A stretch of DNA of 64,000 bases from Microtetraspora niveoalba (GTDB lineage: Bacteria > Actinomycetota > Actinomycetes > Streptosporangiales > Streptosporangiaceae). The first letter of the stretch is position 1. Every line of letters begins with the position of its first letter. Location of the stretch: positions 259,921 through 323,920 of the forward strand of contig NZ_BBYM01000002.1 of the NCBI RefSeq assembly GCF_001570405.1. Direction: 5' to 3'. The translations under genes and the position numbers were made by a program. This document shows, piece by piece, positions 51,543 through 61,109 of this stretch. The notes under the pieces were generated by a model. The model was not told where the DNA came from, did no database searches, and was given only the letters and a program-made list of their open reading frames with translations.

Positions 51543-52493
51543 ATGGCAGGCTTCCTCCTCCGCCGGATCGGGGGGATCGCCGTGACGTTGCTCGTCGCGT
51601 CGTTCCTGGTCTTCGGTTCGGTCCATCTCGCCCCCGGTGATCCGGCGTCCTTCCTCCTGGGAGGGCGATCGGCGTCACCGGCCGCCGTCGCGGCCATCAA
51701 GGAGCAGTACCACCTGAACGACCCGTTCCTGGTCCAGTACACGAAGTGGGTCGGCGGCGTCGTCACCGGCGACTTCGGCAAGTCCGCGACGTTCCGGCAG
51801 GACGTGGGCGGCCTGATCGCCGCCCGGCTGCCGACGACGCTGCTGCTGATCGGCTACGCGGGCCTGCTCATCCTGGTCGGCGGGCTGGCGTCCGGAGCGC
51901 TGGCCGCGCTTCGGCGGGGCGTCGTCGACCGGGCGGTCCTCATCGGCACGGGCATCGCCACGGCCACCCCCTCGTTCGTCGCCGCGATCGGGCTGATCTC
52001 GCTGTTCGCCGTCCAACTGGCCTGGTTTCCCGCCTTCGGCGACGGGGGCGGTTTCGGTGACCGGGTCTACCATCTGACGCTCCCGGCGGCGGCGCTCGCC
52101 CTGACCTTCGTCGGCCTGGTGGCCCGGGTCACCCGGACGTCGATGCTGGAGGAGCTGGGACGCGAGCACGTCGAGGTGGCCCGCTCACGCGGGGTGCCCG
52201 GCTCGGAGGTGGTACGGCGGCACGTGCTGCGCAACGCCCTCGGCCCGATCACCACCGTGACCGGGACGGTCGTGGCCGGCCTGCTGGTCGCCACCTCGAT
52301 CGTGGAGACCGCCTTCGGCCTGTCCGGGGTCGGCCAGTTGCTCGTCAGCTCCGTCACCGTCAAGGACTTCCCGGTCGTGCAGGCCGTCAGCCTGCTGGTG
52401 GTGCTGGCCTTCGTCACCGCCAACCTCGTCGTCGACCTGGTCCAGCCGCTCATCGACCCCCGTCTGTCCCATGCGAAGGGAGGCAGGGCATGA
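51543..52493 (+). CDS. ABC transporter permease (DppB-like)
   Basis: 316 residues; the first helix MAGFLLRRIGGIAVTLLVASFLVFGSVHLAPGDPA is the DppB/OppB signature. Six membrane segments; the EAA-like loop is EVARSRGVPGSEVVRRHVLRNALGP, which contacts the ATPases. The ATG at 51543 is used; an ATG at 51504 within the preceding gene would add 13 residues. Its end overlaps the next permease by four bases. Confidence 0.95.
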   Translation: MAGFLLRRIGGIAVTLLVASFLVFGSVHLAPGDPASFLLGGRSASPAAVAAIKEQYHLNDPFLVQYTKWVGGVVTGDFGKSATFRQDVGGLIAARLPTTLLLIGYAGLLILVGGLASGALAALRRGVVDRAVLIGTGIATATPSFVAAIGLISLFAVQLAWFPAFGDGGGFGDRVYHLTLPAAALALTFVGLVARVTRTSMLEELGREHVEVARSRGVPGSEVVRRHVLRNALGPITTVTGTVVAGLLVATSIVETAFGLSGVGQLLVSSVTVKDFPVVQAVSLLVVLAFVTANLVVDLVQPLIDPRLSHAKGGRA

Positions 52494-53353
52494 CCGCCGT
52501 GCCCGTCCACCGGCGCAGGTTCTTCGCGCCGCTGGCCCGCGTCGCGGGAGGCGACAAGCTCGTCACGGCCGCCCTCGCCCTGCTGGCCCTGCTGATCGTG
52601 GCGGCGGTCCTCGCCCCGTGGATCGCACCGCACGACCCCGACGCCGTGGACCTGTCCGCGACGTTGAGCGGCTCCACCCCCGAGCACCTGCTGGGCGCGG
52701 ACCAGTCCGGCCGCGACGTCCTGTCCCGGCTGATCTTCGGCGCCCGGACGGGACTGCTCGGCCCGCTGGTGGTCGTGATCGTCTCGACGGTGCTCGGCAT
52801 GCTGATCGGGGTGACGGCCGCCTGGCACGGCGGGGTGGTCGACGCCGTGCTGTCGCGTGCCATGGAGCTCGTCTTCTCCTTCCCCGCCCTGCTGCTGGCG
52901 ATCATCCTGGTGGCGGTCTTCGGCGTCGGACTGACCGCGCCGGTGATCGCGATGAGTGTCGCCTACGCCCCGTACGTCGGCCGGTTGGCCCGCAGCGTGG
53001 CCCTGCGGGAGAAGGCCCGCCCCTATATCCAGGCGTACAGGGTGCAGGGCTGGTCCGGCTGGGTGATCTGCGTGAAGCACCTGCTGCCCAACATCGCTCC
53101 GCTGATCCTCGCCCAGTCCGCGATCAACTTCGGGTACGCGCTCATGGACCTCGCGGCGCTCTCCTTCCTCGGCTTCGGTGTGCAGCCGCCCACCGCCGAC
53201 TGGGGTGCGATGATCAACGAGGGCTCCTCGTCCCTGCTCCAGGGCGCGATGCTGCCCGCCCTCGCCCCCGGCGTCGCCATCGTGATCACGGTTGTCGCGT
53301 TCGGCATCGTCGGCGAATCCATCGCCGACCGCGTCGCACGGCGGGAGCAGTGA
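52490..53353 (+). CDS. ABC transporter permease (DppC-like)
   Basis: 287 residues with six membrane segments, the DppC-type N-terminus (APWIAPHDPDAVDLSATLSG, HLLGADQSGRDVLSRLIFGA) and the EAA loop AYRVQGWSGWVICVKHLLPN. It starts at the ATGA overlap with the DppB-like gene and ends overlapping the ATPase start (TGATG), showing tight translational coupling. Confidence 0.96.
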   Translation: MTAVPVHRRRFFAPLARVAGGDKLVTAALALLALLIVAAVLAPWIAPHDPDAVDLSATLSGSTPEHLLGADQSGRDVLSRLIFGARTGLLGPLVVVIVSTVLGMLIGVTAAWHGGVVDAVLSRAMELVFSFPALLLAIILVAVFGVGLTAPVIAMSVAYAPYVGRLARSVALREKARPYIQAYRVQGWSGWVICVKHLLPNIAPLILAQSAINFGYALMDLAALSFLGFGVQPPTADWGAMINEGSSSLLQGAMLPALAPGVAIVITVVAFGIVGESIADRVARREQ

Positions 53354-54321
53354 TGACCGGCCGGCTACTGGAGATCGAGAAGCTGACCGTGCGGCTCGCG
53401 GCCGGCAAGGCCGCCCGCCCCATCCTCGGCGGTGTGTCGTTGCACGTCGAGCGAGGCGAGGCCGTGGGGCTGGTCGGCGAGTCCGGATCTGGCAAGTCCG
53501 TCACCTGCCGTTCGGTGCTGGGGCTGCTCCCCGAGGGTGCGTCGGCCTCGGGGAGCCTGCGGGTGAACGGAGAGGACATCCTCACGATGTCCTCCACCCG
53601 GCTTCGCGAACTGCGTCGCCGCGACGTCTCCATGATCTTCCAGGACCCTCGGGCCTCCATCAACCCGATGCGCCGGATCGGCGACTTCGTCACCGAAGGG
53701 ATGCGGGCCGGCGGCGTGCCGCAGAAGGACGCTCTCAAGCGGGCCGAGGAACTGCTGGAGTCGGTCGGCATCCGTGAGCCGGGCCCGGCTCTGCACAGGT
53801 ACCCGCACGAGTTCTCCGGCGGCATGCTGCAGCGCGTGATGATCGCCGGCGCGCTCGCCGGAGGGCCCCGGCTGCTGCTGGCCGACGAGCCGACCACGGC
53901 GCTGGACGTCACCACCCAGGCCGAGGTCGTCTCGATCCTCACCCGGCTGCGGGCCGAGCGTGACATGGGGATGCTCTTCGTCACCCATGACCTGGAGCTG
54001 GCCGCGGCGATCTGCGACCGCATCTACGTGATGTACGCGGGACGGATCGTGGAGGCGCAGTCCGCCGAAGGGCTCTTCGGCCGGCCTCGCCATCCGTACA
54101 CCTCGGGGCTGCTGGCCGCGACCCCGCGGCTGGAGTCGGACGAGCCGCCGCACGGTGTCCCCGGGCGCCCGGTCTCTCTCGCCGAGGCTCCGGACGGATG
54201 CGCCTTCGCGGCCCGCTGCGCCCACGTCCGGCCCGGCTGCACCGAGCGCGAGCCCGTCCACCGGGAGATCGACGGCGCCCAGGTGGCCTGCCTGCGCGCG
54301 GAGGAGCTGATCCATGACTGA
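53353..54321 (+). CDS. ABC transporter ATP-binding protein (DppD-like)
   Basis: 322 residues with Walker A GESGSGKS, signature SGGMLQRVMIAGAL (SGGM variant common in DppD), Walker B LLLADEPTTALD and H-loop THD. The C-terminal oligopeptide-transporter extension contains the cysteine pattern GCAFAARCAHVRPGC, then CLRAEE, the iron-sulfur-binding motif of DppD/OppD proteins. It overlaps the next gene by 8 bp. Confidence 0.96.
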   Translation: MTGRLLEIEKLTVRLAAGKAARPILGGVSLHVERGEAVGLVGESGSGKSVTCRSVLGLLPEGASASGSLRVNGEDILTMSSTRLRELRRRDVSMIFQDPRASINPMRRIGDFVTEGMRAGGVPQKDALKRAEELLESVGIREPGPALHRYPHEFSGGMLQRVMIAGALAGGPRLLLADEPTTALDVTTQAEVVSILTRLRAERDMGMLFVTHDLELAAAICDRIYVMYAGRIVEAQSAEGLFGRPRHPYTSGLLAATPRLESDEPPHGVPGRPVSLAEAPDGCAFAARCAHVRPGCTEREPVHREIDGAQVACLRAEELIHD

Positions 54322-55213
54322 GCACGCGCTGGAGGTCGAGGGCCTGCGCAAGACGTTCGGCGACCACGTCGCCGTCGACGGCGTCTCCTTCTCGCTGCCT
54401 CCCGGCGGCTCCCTGGCCATCGTGGGCGAGTCGGGATCGGGGAAGACGACCACCGCGCGGATGCTCGTCGGCCTGGAGCGACCGGACGCCGGCCGGATCC
54501 GCGTCGGCGGGCGGGACCGCTCGCACGTCGCCCGCGGCAGGGCGACCCGGCTGGCCCGCGCCCGCGAGATCCAGATGGTCTTCCAGGACCCCTACCTCTC
54601 GCTGGACCCCAGGGTCACCGTCGCCGCCTGCGTCGAGGAGCCGCTGCGCCTGCACTTCTCGATGAGCCCGGCGGAACGCCGGGCCCGCCGCGACGAGCTG
54701 CTGGCGCGGGTCGGCCTCGGCGAGCGGGAGGCGGACGCGCTCCCGAGACGGCTGTCCGGCGGCCAGCGGCAGCGGGTCGCCATCGCCCGCGCGCTGGCGA
54801 CCCGGCCGAAGGTGCTGATCCTGGACGAGGCGACCGCCGCGCTCGACGTGTCCATCCAGGCCCAGATCCTCGACCTGCTGGCGGAGATCCGCCGCGACAC
54901 CGGCGTCGGATATCTGTTCGTCACGCACAACCTGGCGCTCGTCCGGCACGTCGCCGACGACATCCTCGTGCTCTACCAGGGGCGCGTGGTCGAGACGGGC
55001 CCGACCCGGGAGGTGCTGGCCGCCCCCGAGCATCCGTACACCCGGCTGCTGCTGCACTCCGTGCCGCGGCCCGGCTGGGACCCCGCCCGGATCGCGGCCG
55101 ACCGGCGCGCCCTCGCGGCCGCGCTGAAGGAGACGCCGCCTTCCCCGGCCTCCGCCGACCCCCTTCGTCACGTCCCCGAAACGAACTCCACGGAAAGGAG
55201 TGCGGCCCAGTGA
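54314..55213 (+). CDS. ABC transporter ATP-binding protein (DppF-like)
   Basis: 299 residues: Walker A GESGSGKTT, signature LSGGQRQRVAIARAL, Walker B VLILDEATAALD, H-loop THN. The C-terminus is shorter than that of its partner and lacks the cysteine cluster, so only one of the two ATPases carries an Fe-S site. The stop overlaps the GTG of the amidase gene. Confidence 0.95.
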   Translation: MTEHALEVEGLRKTFGDHVAVDGVSFSLPPGGSLAIVGESGSGKTTTARMLVGLERPDAGRIRVGGRDRSHVARGRATRLARAREIQMVFQDPYLSLDPRVTVAACVEEPLRLHFSMSPAERRARRDELLARVGLGEREADALPRRLSGGQRQRVAIARALATRPKVLILDEATAALDVSIQAQILDLLAEIRRDTGVGYLFVTHNLALVRHVADDILVLYQGRVVETGPTREVLAAPEHPYTRLLLHSVPRPGWDPARIAADRRALAAALKETPPSPASADPLRHVPETNSTERSAAQ

Positions 55214-56625
55214 CCGACCTCCCCTACCTCCCCGCGACCGAGGCCCTGCGGATGTTCCGCTCCCGGGAGCTGTCCCCCGTCGAGCTGATGACCGCCGTCG
55301 TCGAGCGCGCCGAGGCCGTCGAACCGCGGGTCAACGCGCTCAGCGAACGCACCTTCGAGGAGGCCCTCCTCCAGGCGAAACAGGCCGAGGACGCCTACCG
55401 CGACGGCACGGCGCGCCCGTTGGAAGGGCTTCCCGTCGCCACGAAGGACGAGCAGCCGATCGCCGGACGGATCGCCTCGGACGGCTCGCTCCCCTTCGCC
55501 GACCACGTGGCCGAGGTGACCCACCCGATCATCGAGCGCATCGTCGCCGCCGGCGGCATCGTGCACGCCCGTACGACGACGCCCGAGTTCTGCTGCGCGG
55601 GCTTCACGCACTCGAAGCTGTGGGGGGTCACCCGCAACCCGTGGAACCTCGACTATTCGCCCGGCGGCTCCTCCGGCGGCTCGGGCGCGGCGCTCGCCTC
55701 CGGCACGGCCACCCTCGCCACCGGCTCCGACATCGGCGGCTCGATCCGGCTGCCCGCCGCCAACACCGGCACGGTCGGCTTCAAGCCGCCCTACGGCCGG
55801 GTGCCCGCCATGGCGCCGTTCAACCTCGACCACTACTGCCACGACGGGTCGATGGCCCGCACGGTCGCCGACTGCGCGCTGCTGCAGAACACCATCGTCG
55901 GCCCGCACCCCCGTGACGTGGTCTCGCTCCGCCCGGCCGTCCACATCGCCGAGGATCTCGGCGACGTGACCGGCCTGCGCATCGCGTACGCGCCGAACCT
56001 GGGCGACTGGGAGATCGAGCCGGACATCGCGGCCAACACCCGGGCCGTGGCCGACGCGCTCCGCGAGGCCGGGGCGATCGTGGAGGAGGTCGAGATCTGC
56101 CTGCGGCGCGCCGACGTCTTCAAGGCCGTGTTCATCCACTTCGGCGCCATCTTCGGCCCTATGGTCACCCGGGTCGCGGCCGAGCACGGCGACCGGCTCA
56201 CCCCCTACGCCCTCGCTTTCGCCGCCGATGCCGGGCGGGCGATGGAGGAGGCCGGCGCCTTCCTGACCGGGCTGGAGATGGAGGCGGCGATCTACGCGCC
56301 GATCGGCGAGCTGCTCGACCGCTACGACGCGCTGATCTGCCCGACCACAGGCGCGCCCGGCCTGCGCGCGGGCGAGGAGTACGTCGACACCAAGTTCAGC
56401 GTGAACGGCGTGGAACTCGACAACTACCTGGAGTACTCACTGACCCCGGTCTTCAACATCGCCAGCCGCTGCCCGGTGCTCAACGTCCCGTCCGGACGGG
56501 CGTCCAACGGCGTGCCGACCGGCGTGCAGATCGTCGGCCGCAGCTACGACGACGCGACCGTCTTCAACGTCGGCGCCGCCGTCGAGCGCGTCCGCCCGTG
56601 GGCGTTCCGCCCCGAAGCGCTGTGA
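55210..56625 (+). CDS. Amidase (amidase signature family)
   Basis: 471 residues from GTG 55210, overlapping the ATPase stop, with AAAGGAG upstream. The Ser-Ser-Lys triad is predicted in PVATKDEQPI (Lys, about residue 79), SPGGSSGGSGAALASG (Ser, about 154) and GSDIGGSIRLPAA (Ser nucleophile, about 178). It hydrolyses linear amides to acid and ammonia/amine. Co-translation with a peptide-type importer implies that the imported solute is its substrate. Confidence 0.95.
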   Translation: MTDLPYLPATEALRMFRSRELSPVELMTAVVERAEAVEPRVNALSERTFEEALLQAKQAEDAYRDGTARPLEGLPVATKDEQPIAGRIASDGSLPFADHVAEVTHPIIERIVAAGGIVHARTTTPEFCCAGFTHSKLWGVTRNPWNLDYSPGGSSGGSGAALASGTATLATGSDIGGSIRLPAANTGTVGFKPPYGRVPAMAPFNLDHYCHDGSMARTVADCALLQNTIVGPHPRDVVSLRPAVHIAEDLGDVTGLRIAYAPNLGDWEIEPDIAANTRAVADALREAGAIVEEVEICLRRADVFKAVFIHFGAIFGPMVTRVAAEHGDRLTPYALAFAADAGRAMEEAGAFLTGLEMEAAIYAPIGELLDRYDALICPTTGAPGLRAGEEYVDTKFSVNGVELDNYLEYSLTPVFNIASRCPVLNVPSGRASNGVPTGVQIVGRSYDDATVFNVGAAVERVRPWAFRPEAL

Positions 56626-56656
56626 TCCCCCTGATCCCGTCCCAAGGAGAACCCGC

Positions 56657-58285
56657 ATGACCACCCCCGCCGATCTCGTCTTCCTCGGCGGTCCGGTACA
56701 CACGCTCGGACCGGCCCGTTCCCGGGCCACGGCGGCCGCCGTCCGCGCCGGCCGGATCGTCGCCGTCGGCGAGGAGCAGGACGTCCGGCCGCTGATCGGC
56801 GCCGGCACCGAGGTCGTCGACCTGGCCGGCCGGGCCCTGCTGCCCGGGTTCCAGGACGCCCACGTGCATCCCGTCCTGGCCGGCCTCACCATGATCCGGT
56901 GCGACCTGCACGAGGCCGGGAACGCGGACGAGGCGGTCGCCGCCATCCGCGCCTACGCCGAGGCCAACCCCGACGCCGAATGGATCAGCGGCGGCGGCTG
57001 GTCCATGGAGTGGTTCCCCGGCGGGACGCCGAGCAGGAGCCTGCTGGACGCGGTGGTCCCCGACCGGCCCGTCCACCTCGTCAACCGGGACGGCCACGGG
57101 GCCTGGGTCAACACCAGGGCCCTGGAACTGTGCGGCGTCGACGCCGGCACCCCGGACCCTGTCGACGGGCGCATCGAGCGGGAGGCCGACGGCGTCCCGC
57201 AGGGCACGCTCCACGAGGGCGCGTCGCACCTGGTCGGCCGGCACGTCCCCGAGCCGACCCCGGACATGATGCTGCGCGCGCTCCGGGCCGGCCAGCGGCG
57301 GCTGCACTCCGCCGGCGTGACCGCGTGGCAGGACGCGATGGTCAACCCCGAGGTGCAACGGGCCTACCTGGCCGCGGCCGAGTCCGGGCTGCTCACCGCC
57401 CGGGTGGTCGGCGCGCTCTGGTGGGACCGCGAAAGGGGCGAGGAGCAGATCCCCGAGCTGCTCGAGCGCCGGAGTGAGGCGGGCCGGTTCCGCGCCACCA
57501 GCGTCAAGATCATGCAGGACGGGGTGGCGGAGAACTTCACCGCCGCGATGACCTCCTCCTATCTCGACGGCTGCGGGTGCCGTACCGGCAACCAGGGGAT
57601 CAGCTTCGTCGATCCGGAGGCGCTGCGCGGGTACGTCACCCGCCTGGACGCCGAAGGCTTCCAGGTCCACGTGCACGCCGTCGGCGACCGGGCGGCCCGC
57701 GAGGCATTGGACGCGTTCGAGACGGCGCGCGCGGCCAACGGGACGAACGACCACCGCCACCACATCGCCCATCTGCAGGTCGTGCACCCGGATGACGTGC
57801 CGCGGTTCGCCGCCCTCGGCATCACCGCCAACATGCAGCCGTTGTGGGCGGCGCACGAGCCGCAGATGGACGAGCTGACCATCCCGTTCCTCGGCCCGGA
57901 ACGGGCGGGCCGGCAGTACCCGTTCGGGGACCTGGCCCGCGCCGGCGCCTCGCTCGCGGCCGGGAGCGACTGGCCGGTCAGCAGCCCCGATCCGCTCCTC
58001 GGCATCCACGTCGCCGTCAACCGATGGATCCGGGGCGAGGGCACGGAGGCGTTCCTGCCGGAGCAGCGCCTCAGCCTGACGGCCGCCCTGGCCGCGTACA
58101 CGATCGGCTCGGCGCGGGTGAACCACCTGGACACCCGGACCGGCACCATCGAGAAGGGCAAGCTCGCCGACCTGGTGGTCACCGACCGCGACCCCTACTC
58201 GATCCCGGCCGCCGAGATCGGCGAGACGTCGGTGCTGGCCACCTACGTCGAAGGCGATCGCATCCACACCGACCCGGCCTTCTGA
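56657..58285 (+). CDS. Amidohydrolase family 3 protein
   Basis: 542 residues, a second Amidohydro_3 enzyme unlike the one at 5433 in detail. Metal site: GFQDAHVHPVLAG; further ligands FQVHVHAVGDRA, DHRHHIAHLQVVHPDD and LAAGSDWPVSSPD; the C-terminal KGKLADLVVTDRDPYSIP is standard. AAGGAG precedes the ATG at 56657, 31 bp behind the amidase. It probably completes hydrolysis of the imported amide or of the amidase product. Confidence 0.94.
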   Translation: MTTPADLVFLGGPVHTLGPARSRATAAAVRAGRIVAVGEEQDVRPLIGAGTEVVDLAGRALLPGFQDAHVHPVLAGLTMIRCDLHEAGNADEAVAAIRAYAEANPDAEWISGGGWSMEWFPGGTPSRSLLDAVVPDRPVHLVNRDGHGAWVNTRALELCGVDAGTPDPVDGRIEREADGVPQGTLHEGASHLVGRHVPEPTPDMMLRALRAGQRRLHSAGVTAWQDAMVNPEVQRAYLAAAESGLLTARVVGALWWDRERGEEQIPELLERRSEAGRFRATSVKIMQDGVAENFTAAMTSSYLDGCGCRTGNQGISFVDPEALRGYVTRLDAEGFQVHVHAVGDRAAREALDAFETARAANGTNDHRHHIAHLQVVHPDDVPRFAALGITANMQPLWAAHEPQMDELTIPFLGPERAGRQYPFGDLARAGASLAAGSDWPVSSPDPLLGIHVAVNRWIRGEGTEAFLPEQRLSLTAALAAYTIGSARVNHLDTRTGTIEKGKLADLVVTDRDPYSIPAAEIGETSVLATYVEGDRIHTDPAF

Positions 58286-58296
58286 CCGATCGCCGG

Positions 58297-58324
58297 ACGG
58301 CTCCGCGGCCGGCCGTGGAGCCGT
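58297..58324. terminator. Bidirectional terminator
   Basis: ACGGCTCC (58297-58304) and GGAGCCGT (58317-58324) form a perfect stem extended inward by CGG/CCG. It lies between the convergent ends of the amidohydrolase and PaaX genes. Confidence 0.75.
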
Positions 58325-58329
58325 TCGCG

Positions 58330-59172
58330 TCACGGGCGGAGGGAGAGCTCGTCCAGGATCTCGTCCGCCAGCTTCCCCGCGGTCGGCTCGAAGGCCCGGG
58401 CCAGCGAACGGAACACCTGCTCGGCCCGGATCGCCGGCCAGTCGCCGGGCAGCTGCTCGGCCGGCAGGTGCGGGTCCCGGCGGACGAGCTGCAGCCAGTC
58501 GTGGTGCAGGAACAGCTGCCGGGCGAGGTCGTCGGCGGCCGAGGGCACCGGGTGAGGGGTGTCCCAGCGGTCCAGGAAGGCGCGGTACCGCCCGGCGATC
58601 TCCTCGATGTCGAAGGCCTTCCTGACGAGGTCCGCCGACTCGGTCGGCGTGGACGCGCGGGCGGTCAGCACGGTGACGTGGTCGCCGAGGTCGAGCGGGG
58701 CGAGCATGCCGGTGACGTCCTTCATGCCGGGCGCGATCCACAGACCGCTCTGCAGCGGGCCGAACCCGGCCCAGACGAGCTGCGAGCGCAGGTCGTGCCG
58801 CGTGCTGCGCCGGCTGTCGGGAAGCGAGAACCCCACCAGGGTCCAGGTGCCGTCCCAGTCGCGGTTGACCGCGCCGGTCTCCCAGACCCGCCTGCGCCCG
58901 TCCTCCAGCACCCCCACGGCGTGCTCGGTGAGCCCGAAGTACATCTTGCGTCCCCGGCGGTGCCGCGCCAGCAGGTTCCGCTTGACCATGCGGGTCAGCG
59001 TCGAGCGCACCGCCTCCTCGGACAGGCCCAGGCGGGCGAACACGTCGATGACGCTTCCCGAGTAGACGGCGGTGTCGCGTCCGAGCACGTAGATGCCGAG
59101 AAAGCTGAACATCAGCGACTGCGGGCGCGCGGACGGCGCGTGCGCCTGGTCGTCTCCCTCGCTGAGCGTCAC
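58330..59172 (-). CDS. PaaX family transcriptional regulator
   Basis: 280 residues from GTG 59172. N-terminal winged helix (about 15-90; LMFSFLGIYVLGRDTAVYSG, SEEAVRSTLTRMVKRNLL), central PaaX domain (WDGTWTLVGFSLPDSRRSTRHDLRSQLVWAGFGPLQSGLWI) and C-terminal helical domain. PaaX proteins repress phenylacetate and other CoA-thioester pathways and are released by the acyl-CoA intermediate. It is divergent from the SDR/ligase operon, whose ligase would make such an inducer. Confidence 0.94.
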   Translation of the reverse strand: MTLSEGDDQAHAPSARPQSLMFSFLGIYVLGRDTAVYSGSVIDVFARLGLSEEAVRSTLTRMVKRNLLARHRRGRKMYFGLTEHAVGVLEDGRRRVWETGAVNRDWDGTWTLVGFSLPDSRRSTRHDLRSQLVWAGFGPLQSGLWIAPGMKDVTGMLAPLDLGDHVTVLTARASTPTESADLVRKAFDIEEIAGRYRAFLDRWDTPHPVPSAADDLARQLFLHHDWLQLVRRDPHLPAEQLPGDWPAIRAEQVFRSLARAFEPTAGKLADEILDELSLRP

Positions 59173-59210
59173 AGGACGAGGGTAGACGGGGCAACGACAT
59201 TGGGCACAAT

Positions 59211-59227
59211 TTTGACGATCGTTTCAA
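59211..59227. promoter_or_regulatory. Candidate PaaX operator
   Basis: TTTGACGATCGTTTCAA is an imperfect palindrome with the perfect core ACGATCGT, situated 38 bp upstream of the PaaX GTG and about 53 bp before the SDR start. Confidence 0.5.
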
Positions 59228-59279
59228 TACTGCCTTATGTTGACGGGGTCGTCCTTCCGCTCATCGAGAGGTGAAGTCC

Positions 59280-60188
59280 ATGGATCTGTCCGGCAAGGTC
59301 GCCGTCGTCACGGGCGCGGGCCGTGGCCTCGGCCGCGCGTACGCCGAGGCGCTCGCCGCGGCCGGCGCCGCGGTGGTCGTGAACGACGTGAACGCCGAGG
59401 CGGCCGCGGAGGTCGCCGGCGCCATCCGGGCGAGCGGCGGCAGGGCCGCCGTCGTCGCGGGCGCGGTCGGCGGCTCCGAGCTCGCCGACCGGCTGGTCGC
59501 CGCCGCCGAGGAGTTCGGCCGGCTCGACGTGCTGGTCACCAACGCGGGCATCCTGCGGGACAGGGTCCTGTGGAAGATGTCCGACGAGGACTTCGACGCG
59601 GTCGTCGACGTGCACTTGCGCGGCACGTTCACCTGCGCCCGCGCCGCGGCGGTCCGCATGCGCGAGCAGGGGACCGGCGGCCGCCTGATCCTGATCTCGT
59701 CCCCGGCCGGTCAGCGCGGGAACTTCGGCCAGACCAACTACGCCGCCGCCAAGGCGGGCATCGTCGCCATGGCCCGCACCTGGGCGATGGAGCTCGCCCG
59801 CGCGGACATCACGGTCAACGCGGTCGTCCCGGTGGCGGCGACCGAGATGACCAGGACGATCCCCGCGTTCGCCCCGATCCTCGAAGAGGCCGAGCGCACC
59901 GGGACGCCGTTCCCGGAGTGGCTGCGCAAGGACGAGGGCCTCGGCACGGTCGAGGACGTCGCCGCACTCATCGTCTACCTCGCCTCCGACGCGTCGGCGG
60001 GCGTGACCGGGCAGGCGATCGGCATCGGCGGCGACCGGCTCGCCCTCTGGTCCCACCCGAGCGAGAAGGCCGTCGCGTTCGCCGACGGCGGATGGACGGC
60101 GGACACCATCGCGGCGTCGTGGGAGAAGGGCGTCGGCGCCGAGCCGGAGACGTACGGGATCCCCGCGCCCAGGGTTCCGGAGGCGTGA
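59280..60188 (+). CDS. Short-chain dehydrogenase/reductase
   Basis: 302 residues from ATG 59280 (AGAGGTG 6 bp upstream; the GTG at 59271 is an alternative). Rossmann motif VVTGAGRGLGRAYAEAL, NAG (TNAGILRD) and catalytic Ser-Tyr-Lys (LISSPAG ... NYAAAKAG). The extended C-terminus (GWTADTIAASWEKGVG) resembles the 3-hydroxyacyl-CoA dehydrogenase-like SDRs of peroxisomal-type beta-oxidation. It likely oxidises a 3-hydroxyacyl-CoA made by the MaoC hydratase of this operon. Confidence 0.94.
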   Translation: MDLSGKVAVVTGAGRGLGRAYAEALAAAGAAVVVNDVNAEAAAEVAGAIRASGGRAAVVAGAVGGSELADRLVAAAEEFGRLDVLVTNAGILRDRVLWKMSDEDFDAVVDVHLRGTFTCARAAAVRMREQGTGGRLILISSPAGQRGNFGQTNYAAAKAGIVAMARTWAMELARADITVNAVVPVAATEMTRTIPAFAPILEEAERTGTPFPEWLRKDEGLGTVEDVAALIVYLASDASAGVTGQAIGIGGDRLALWSHPSEKAVAFADGGWTADTIAASWEKGVGAEPETYGIPAPRVPEA

Positions 60189-60189
60189 G

Positions 60190-61080
60190 ATGGGCGACCG
60201 GCTCATGAACGTCGCCGACCTGGTCGCGATCGACGTCCACACGCACGCGGAGGTCTCGAAGGACGGGCACGGCTCGCTGAGCCCGGAGCTGTTCGGCGCC
60301 TCCGAGGAGTACTTCAAGGCGCACGGCCACCGGCAACCGACGATCGCGGAGACGGCCGCGTACTACCGCGAGCGGAAGATGGCCGCGGTGGTGTTCACCA
60401 TCGACGCCGAGCACGCCACCGGCCACCCGCGCATCTCCAACGAGGAGGTGGCCGAGAGCTGCGCGGAGCACGCCGACGCGCTCATCCCGTTCGCCAGCGT
60501 GGACCCCTGGAAGGGCCGGGCGGGCGCCCGCGAGGCGCGCCGTCTGGTCGAGGAGCACGGGGTGCGCGGCTTCAAGTTCCACCCGAGCATCCAGGGCATA
60601 GCGCCCAACGACCGCACCGCCTACCCGCTGTACGAGGCCATCGAGGAGCTCGGCGTCCCGGCGCTGTTCCACACCGGCCAGACCGGCATCGGCGCGGGTG
60701 TCCCCGGCGGAGGCGGCATCCGGCTGAAGTACGGGAACCCGATGCTGGTCGACGACGTCGCCGTGGACTTCCCCGAGCTGCGGATCATCCTGGCGCACCC
60801 GTCGTTCCCCTGGCAGGACGAGGCCCTCGCCGTCGCCACGCACAAGCCGTACGTCTACATCGACCTGTCCGGATGGTCGCCGAAGTACTTCCCGCCGCAG
60901 CTGGTCCGGTACGCGAACACACTGCTGAAGGACAAGGTGCTCTTCGGCTCCGACTACCCGGTGATCACCCCGGACCGCTGGCTGGCCGACTTCGACAAGT
61001 TGGAGATCAAGCCCGAGGTCCGCCCCCGGATCCTCAAGGACAACGCCGTACGCCTGCTCGGGCTCGGCGACCAGAAGTGA
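60190..61080 (+). CDS. Amidohydrolase family 2 protein (COG2159)
   Basis: 296 residues starting 1 bp after the SDR stop. Metal site IDVHTHAE, GFKFHPSIQG, LFHTGQTG, ILAHPSFPW and LFGSDYPVI define the Amidohydro_2 family (decarboxylases and C-C or thioester hydrolases). Members in p-coumarate-type side-chain degradation hydrolyse beta-ketoacyl-CoA; together with ligase, MaoC and SDR here that reaction is a good guess. An ATG at 60205 is an alternative start. Confidence 0.9.
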   Translation: MGDRLMNVADLVAIDVHTHAEVSKDGHGSLSPELFGASEEYFKAHGHRQPTIAETAAYYRERKMAAVVFTIDAEHATGHPRISNEEVAESCAEHADALIPFASVDPWKGRAGAREARRLVEEHGVRGFKFHPSIQGIAPNDRTAYPLYEAIEELGVPALFHTGQTGIGAGVPGGGGIRLKYGNPMLVDDVAVDFPELRIILAHPSFPWQDEALAVATHKPYVYIDLSGWSPKYFPPQLVRYANTLLKDKVLFGSDYPVITPDRWLADFDKLEIKPEVRPRILKDNAVRLLGLGDQK

Positions 61081-61109
61081 CCGGACGACCAGGAGAGAGA
61101 AGGCAGGCC

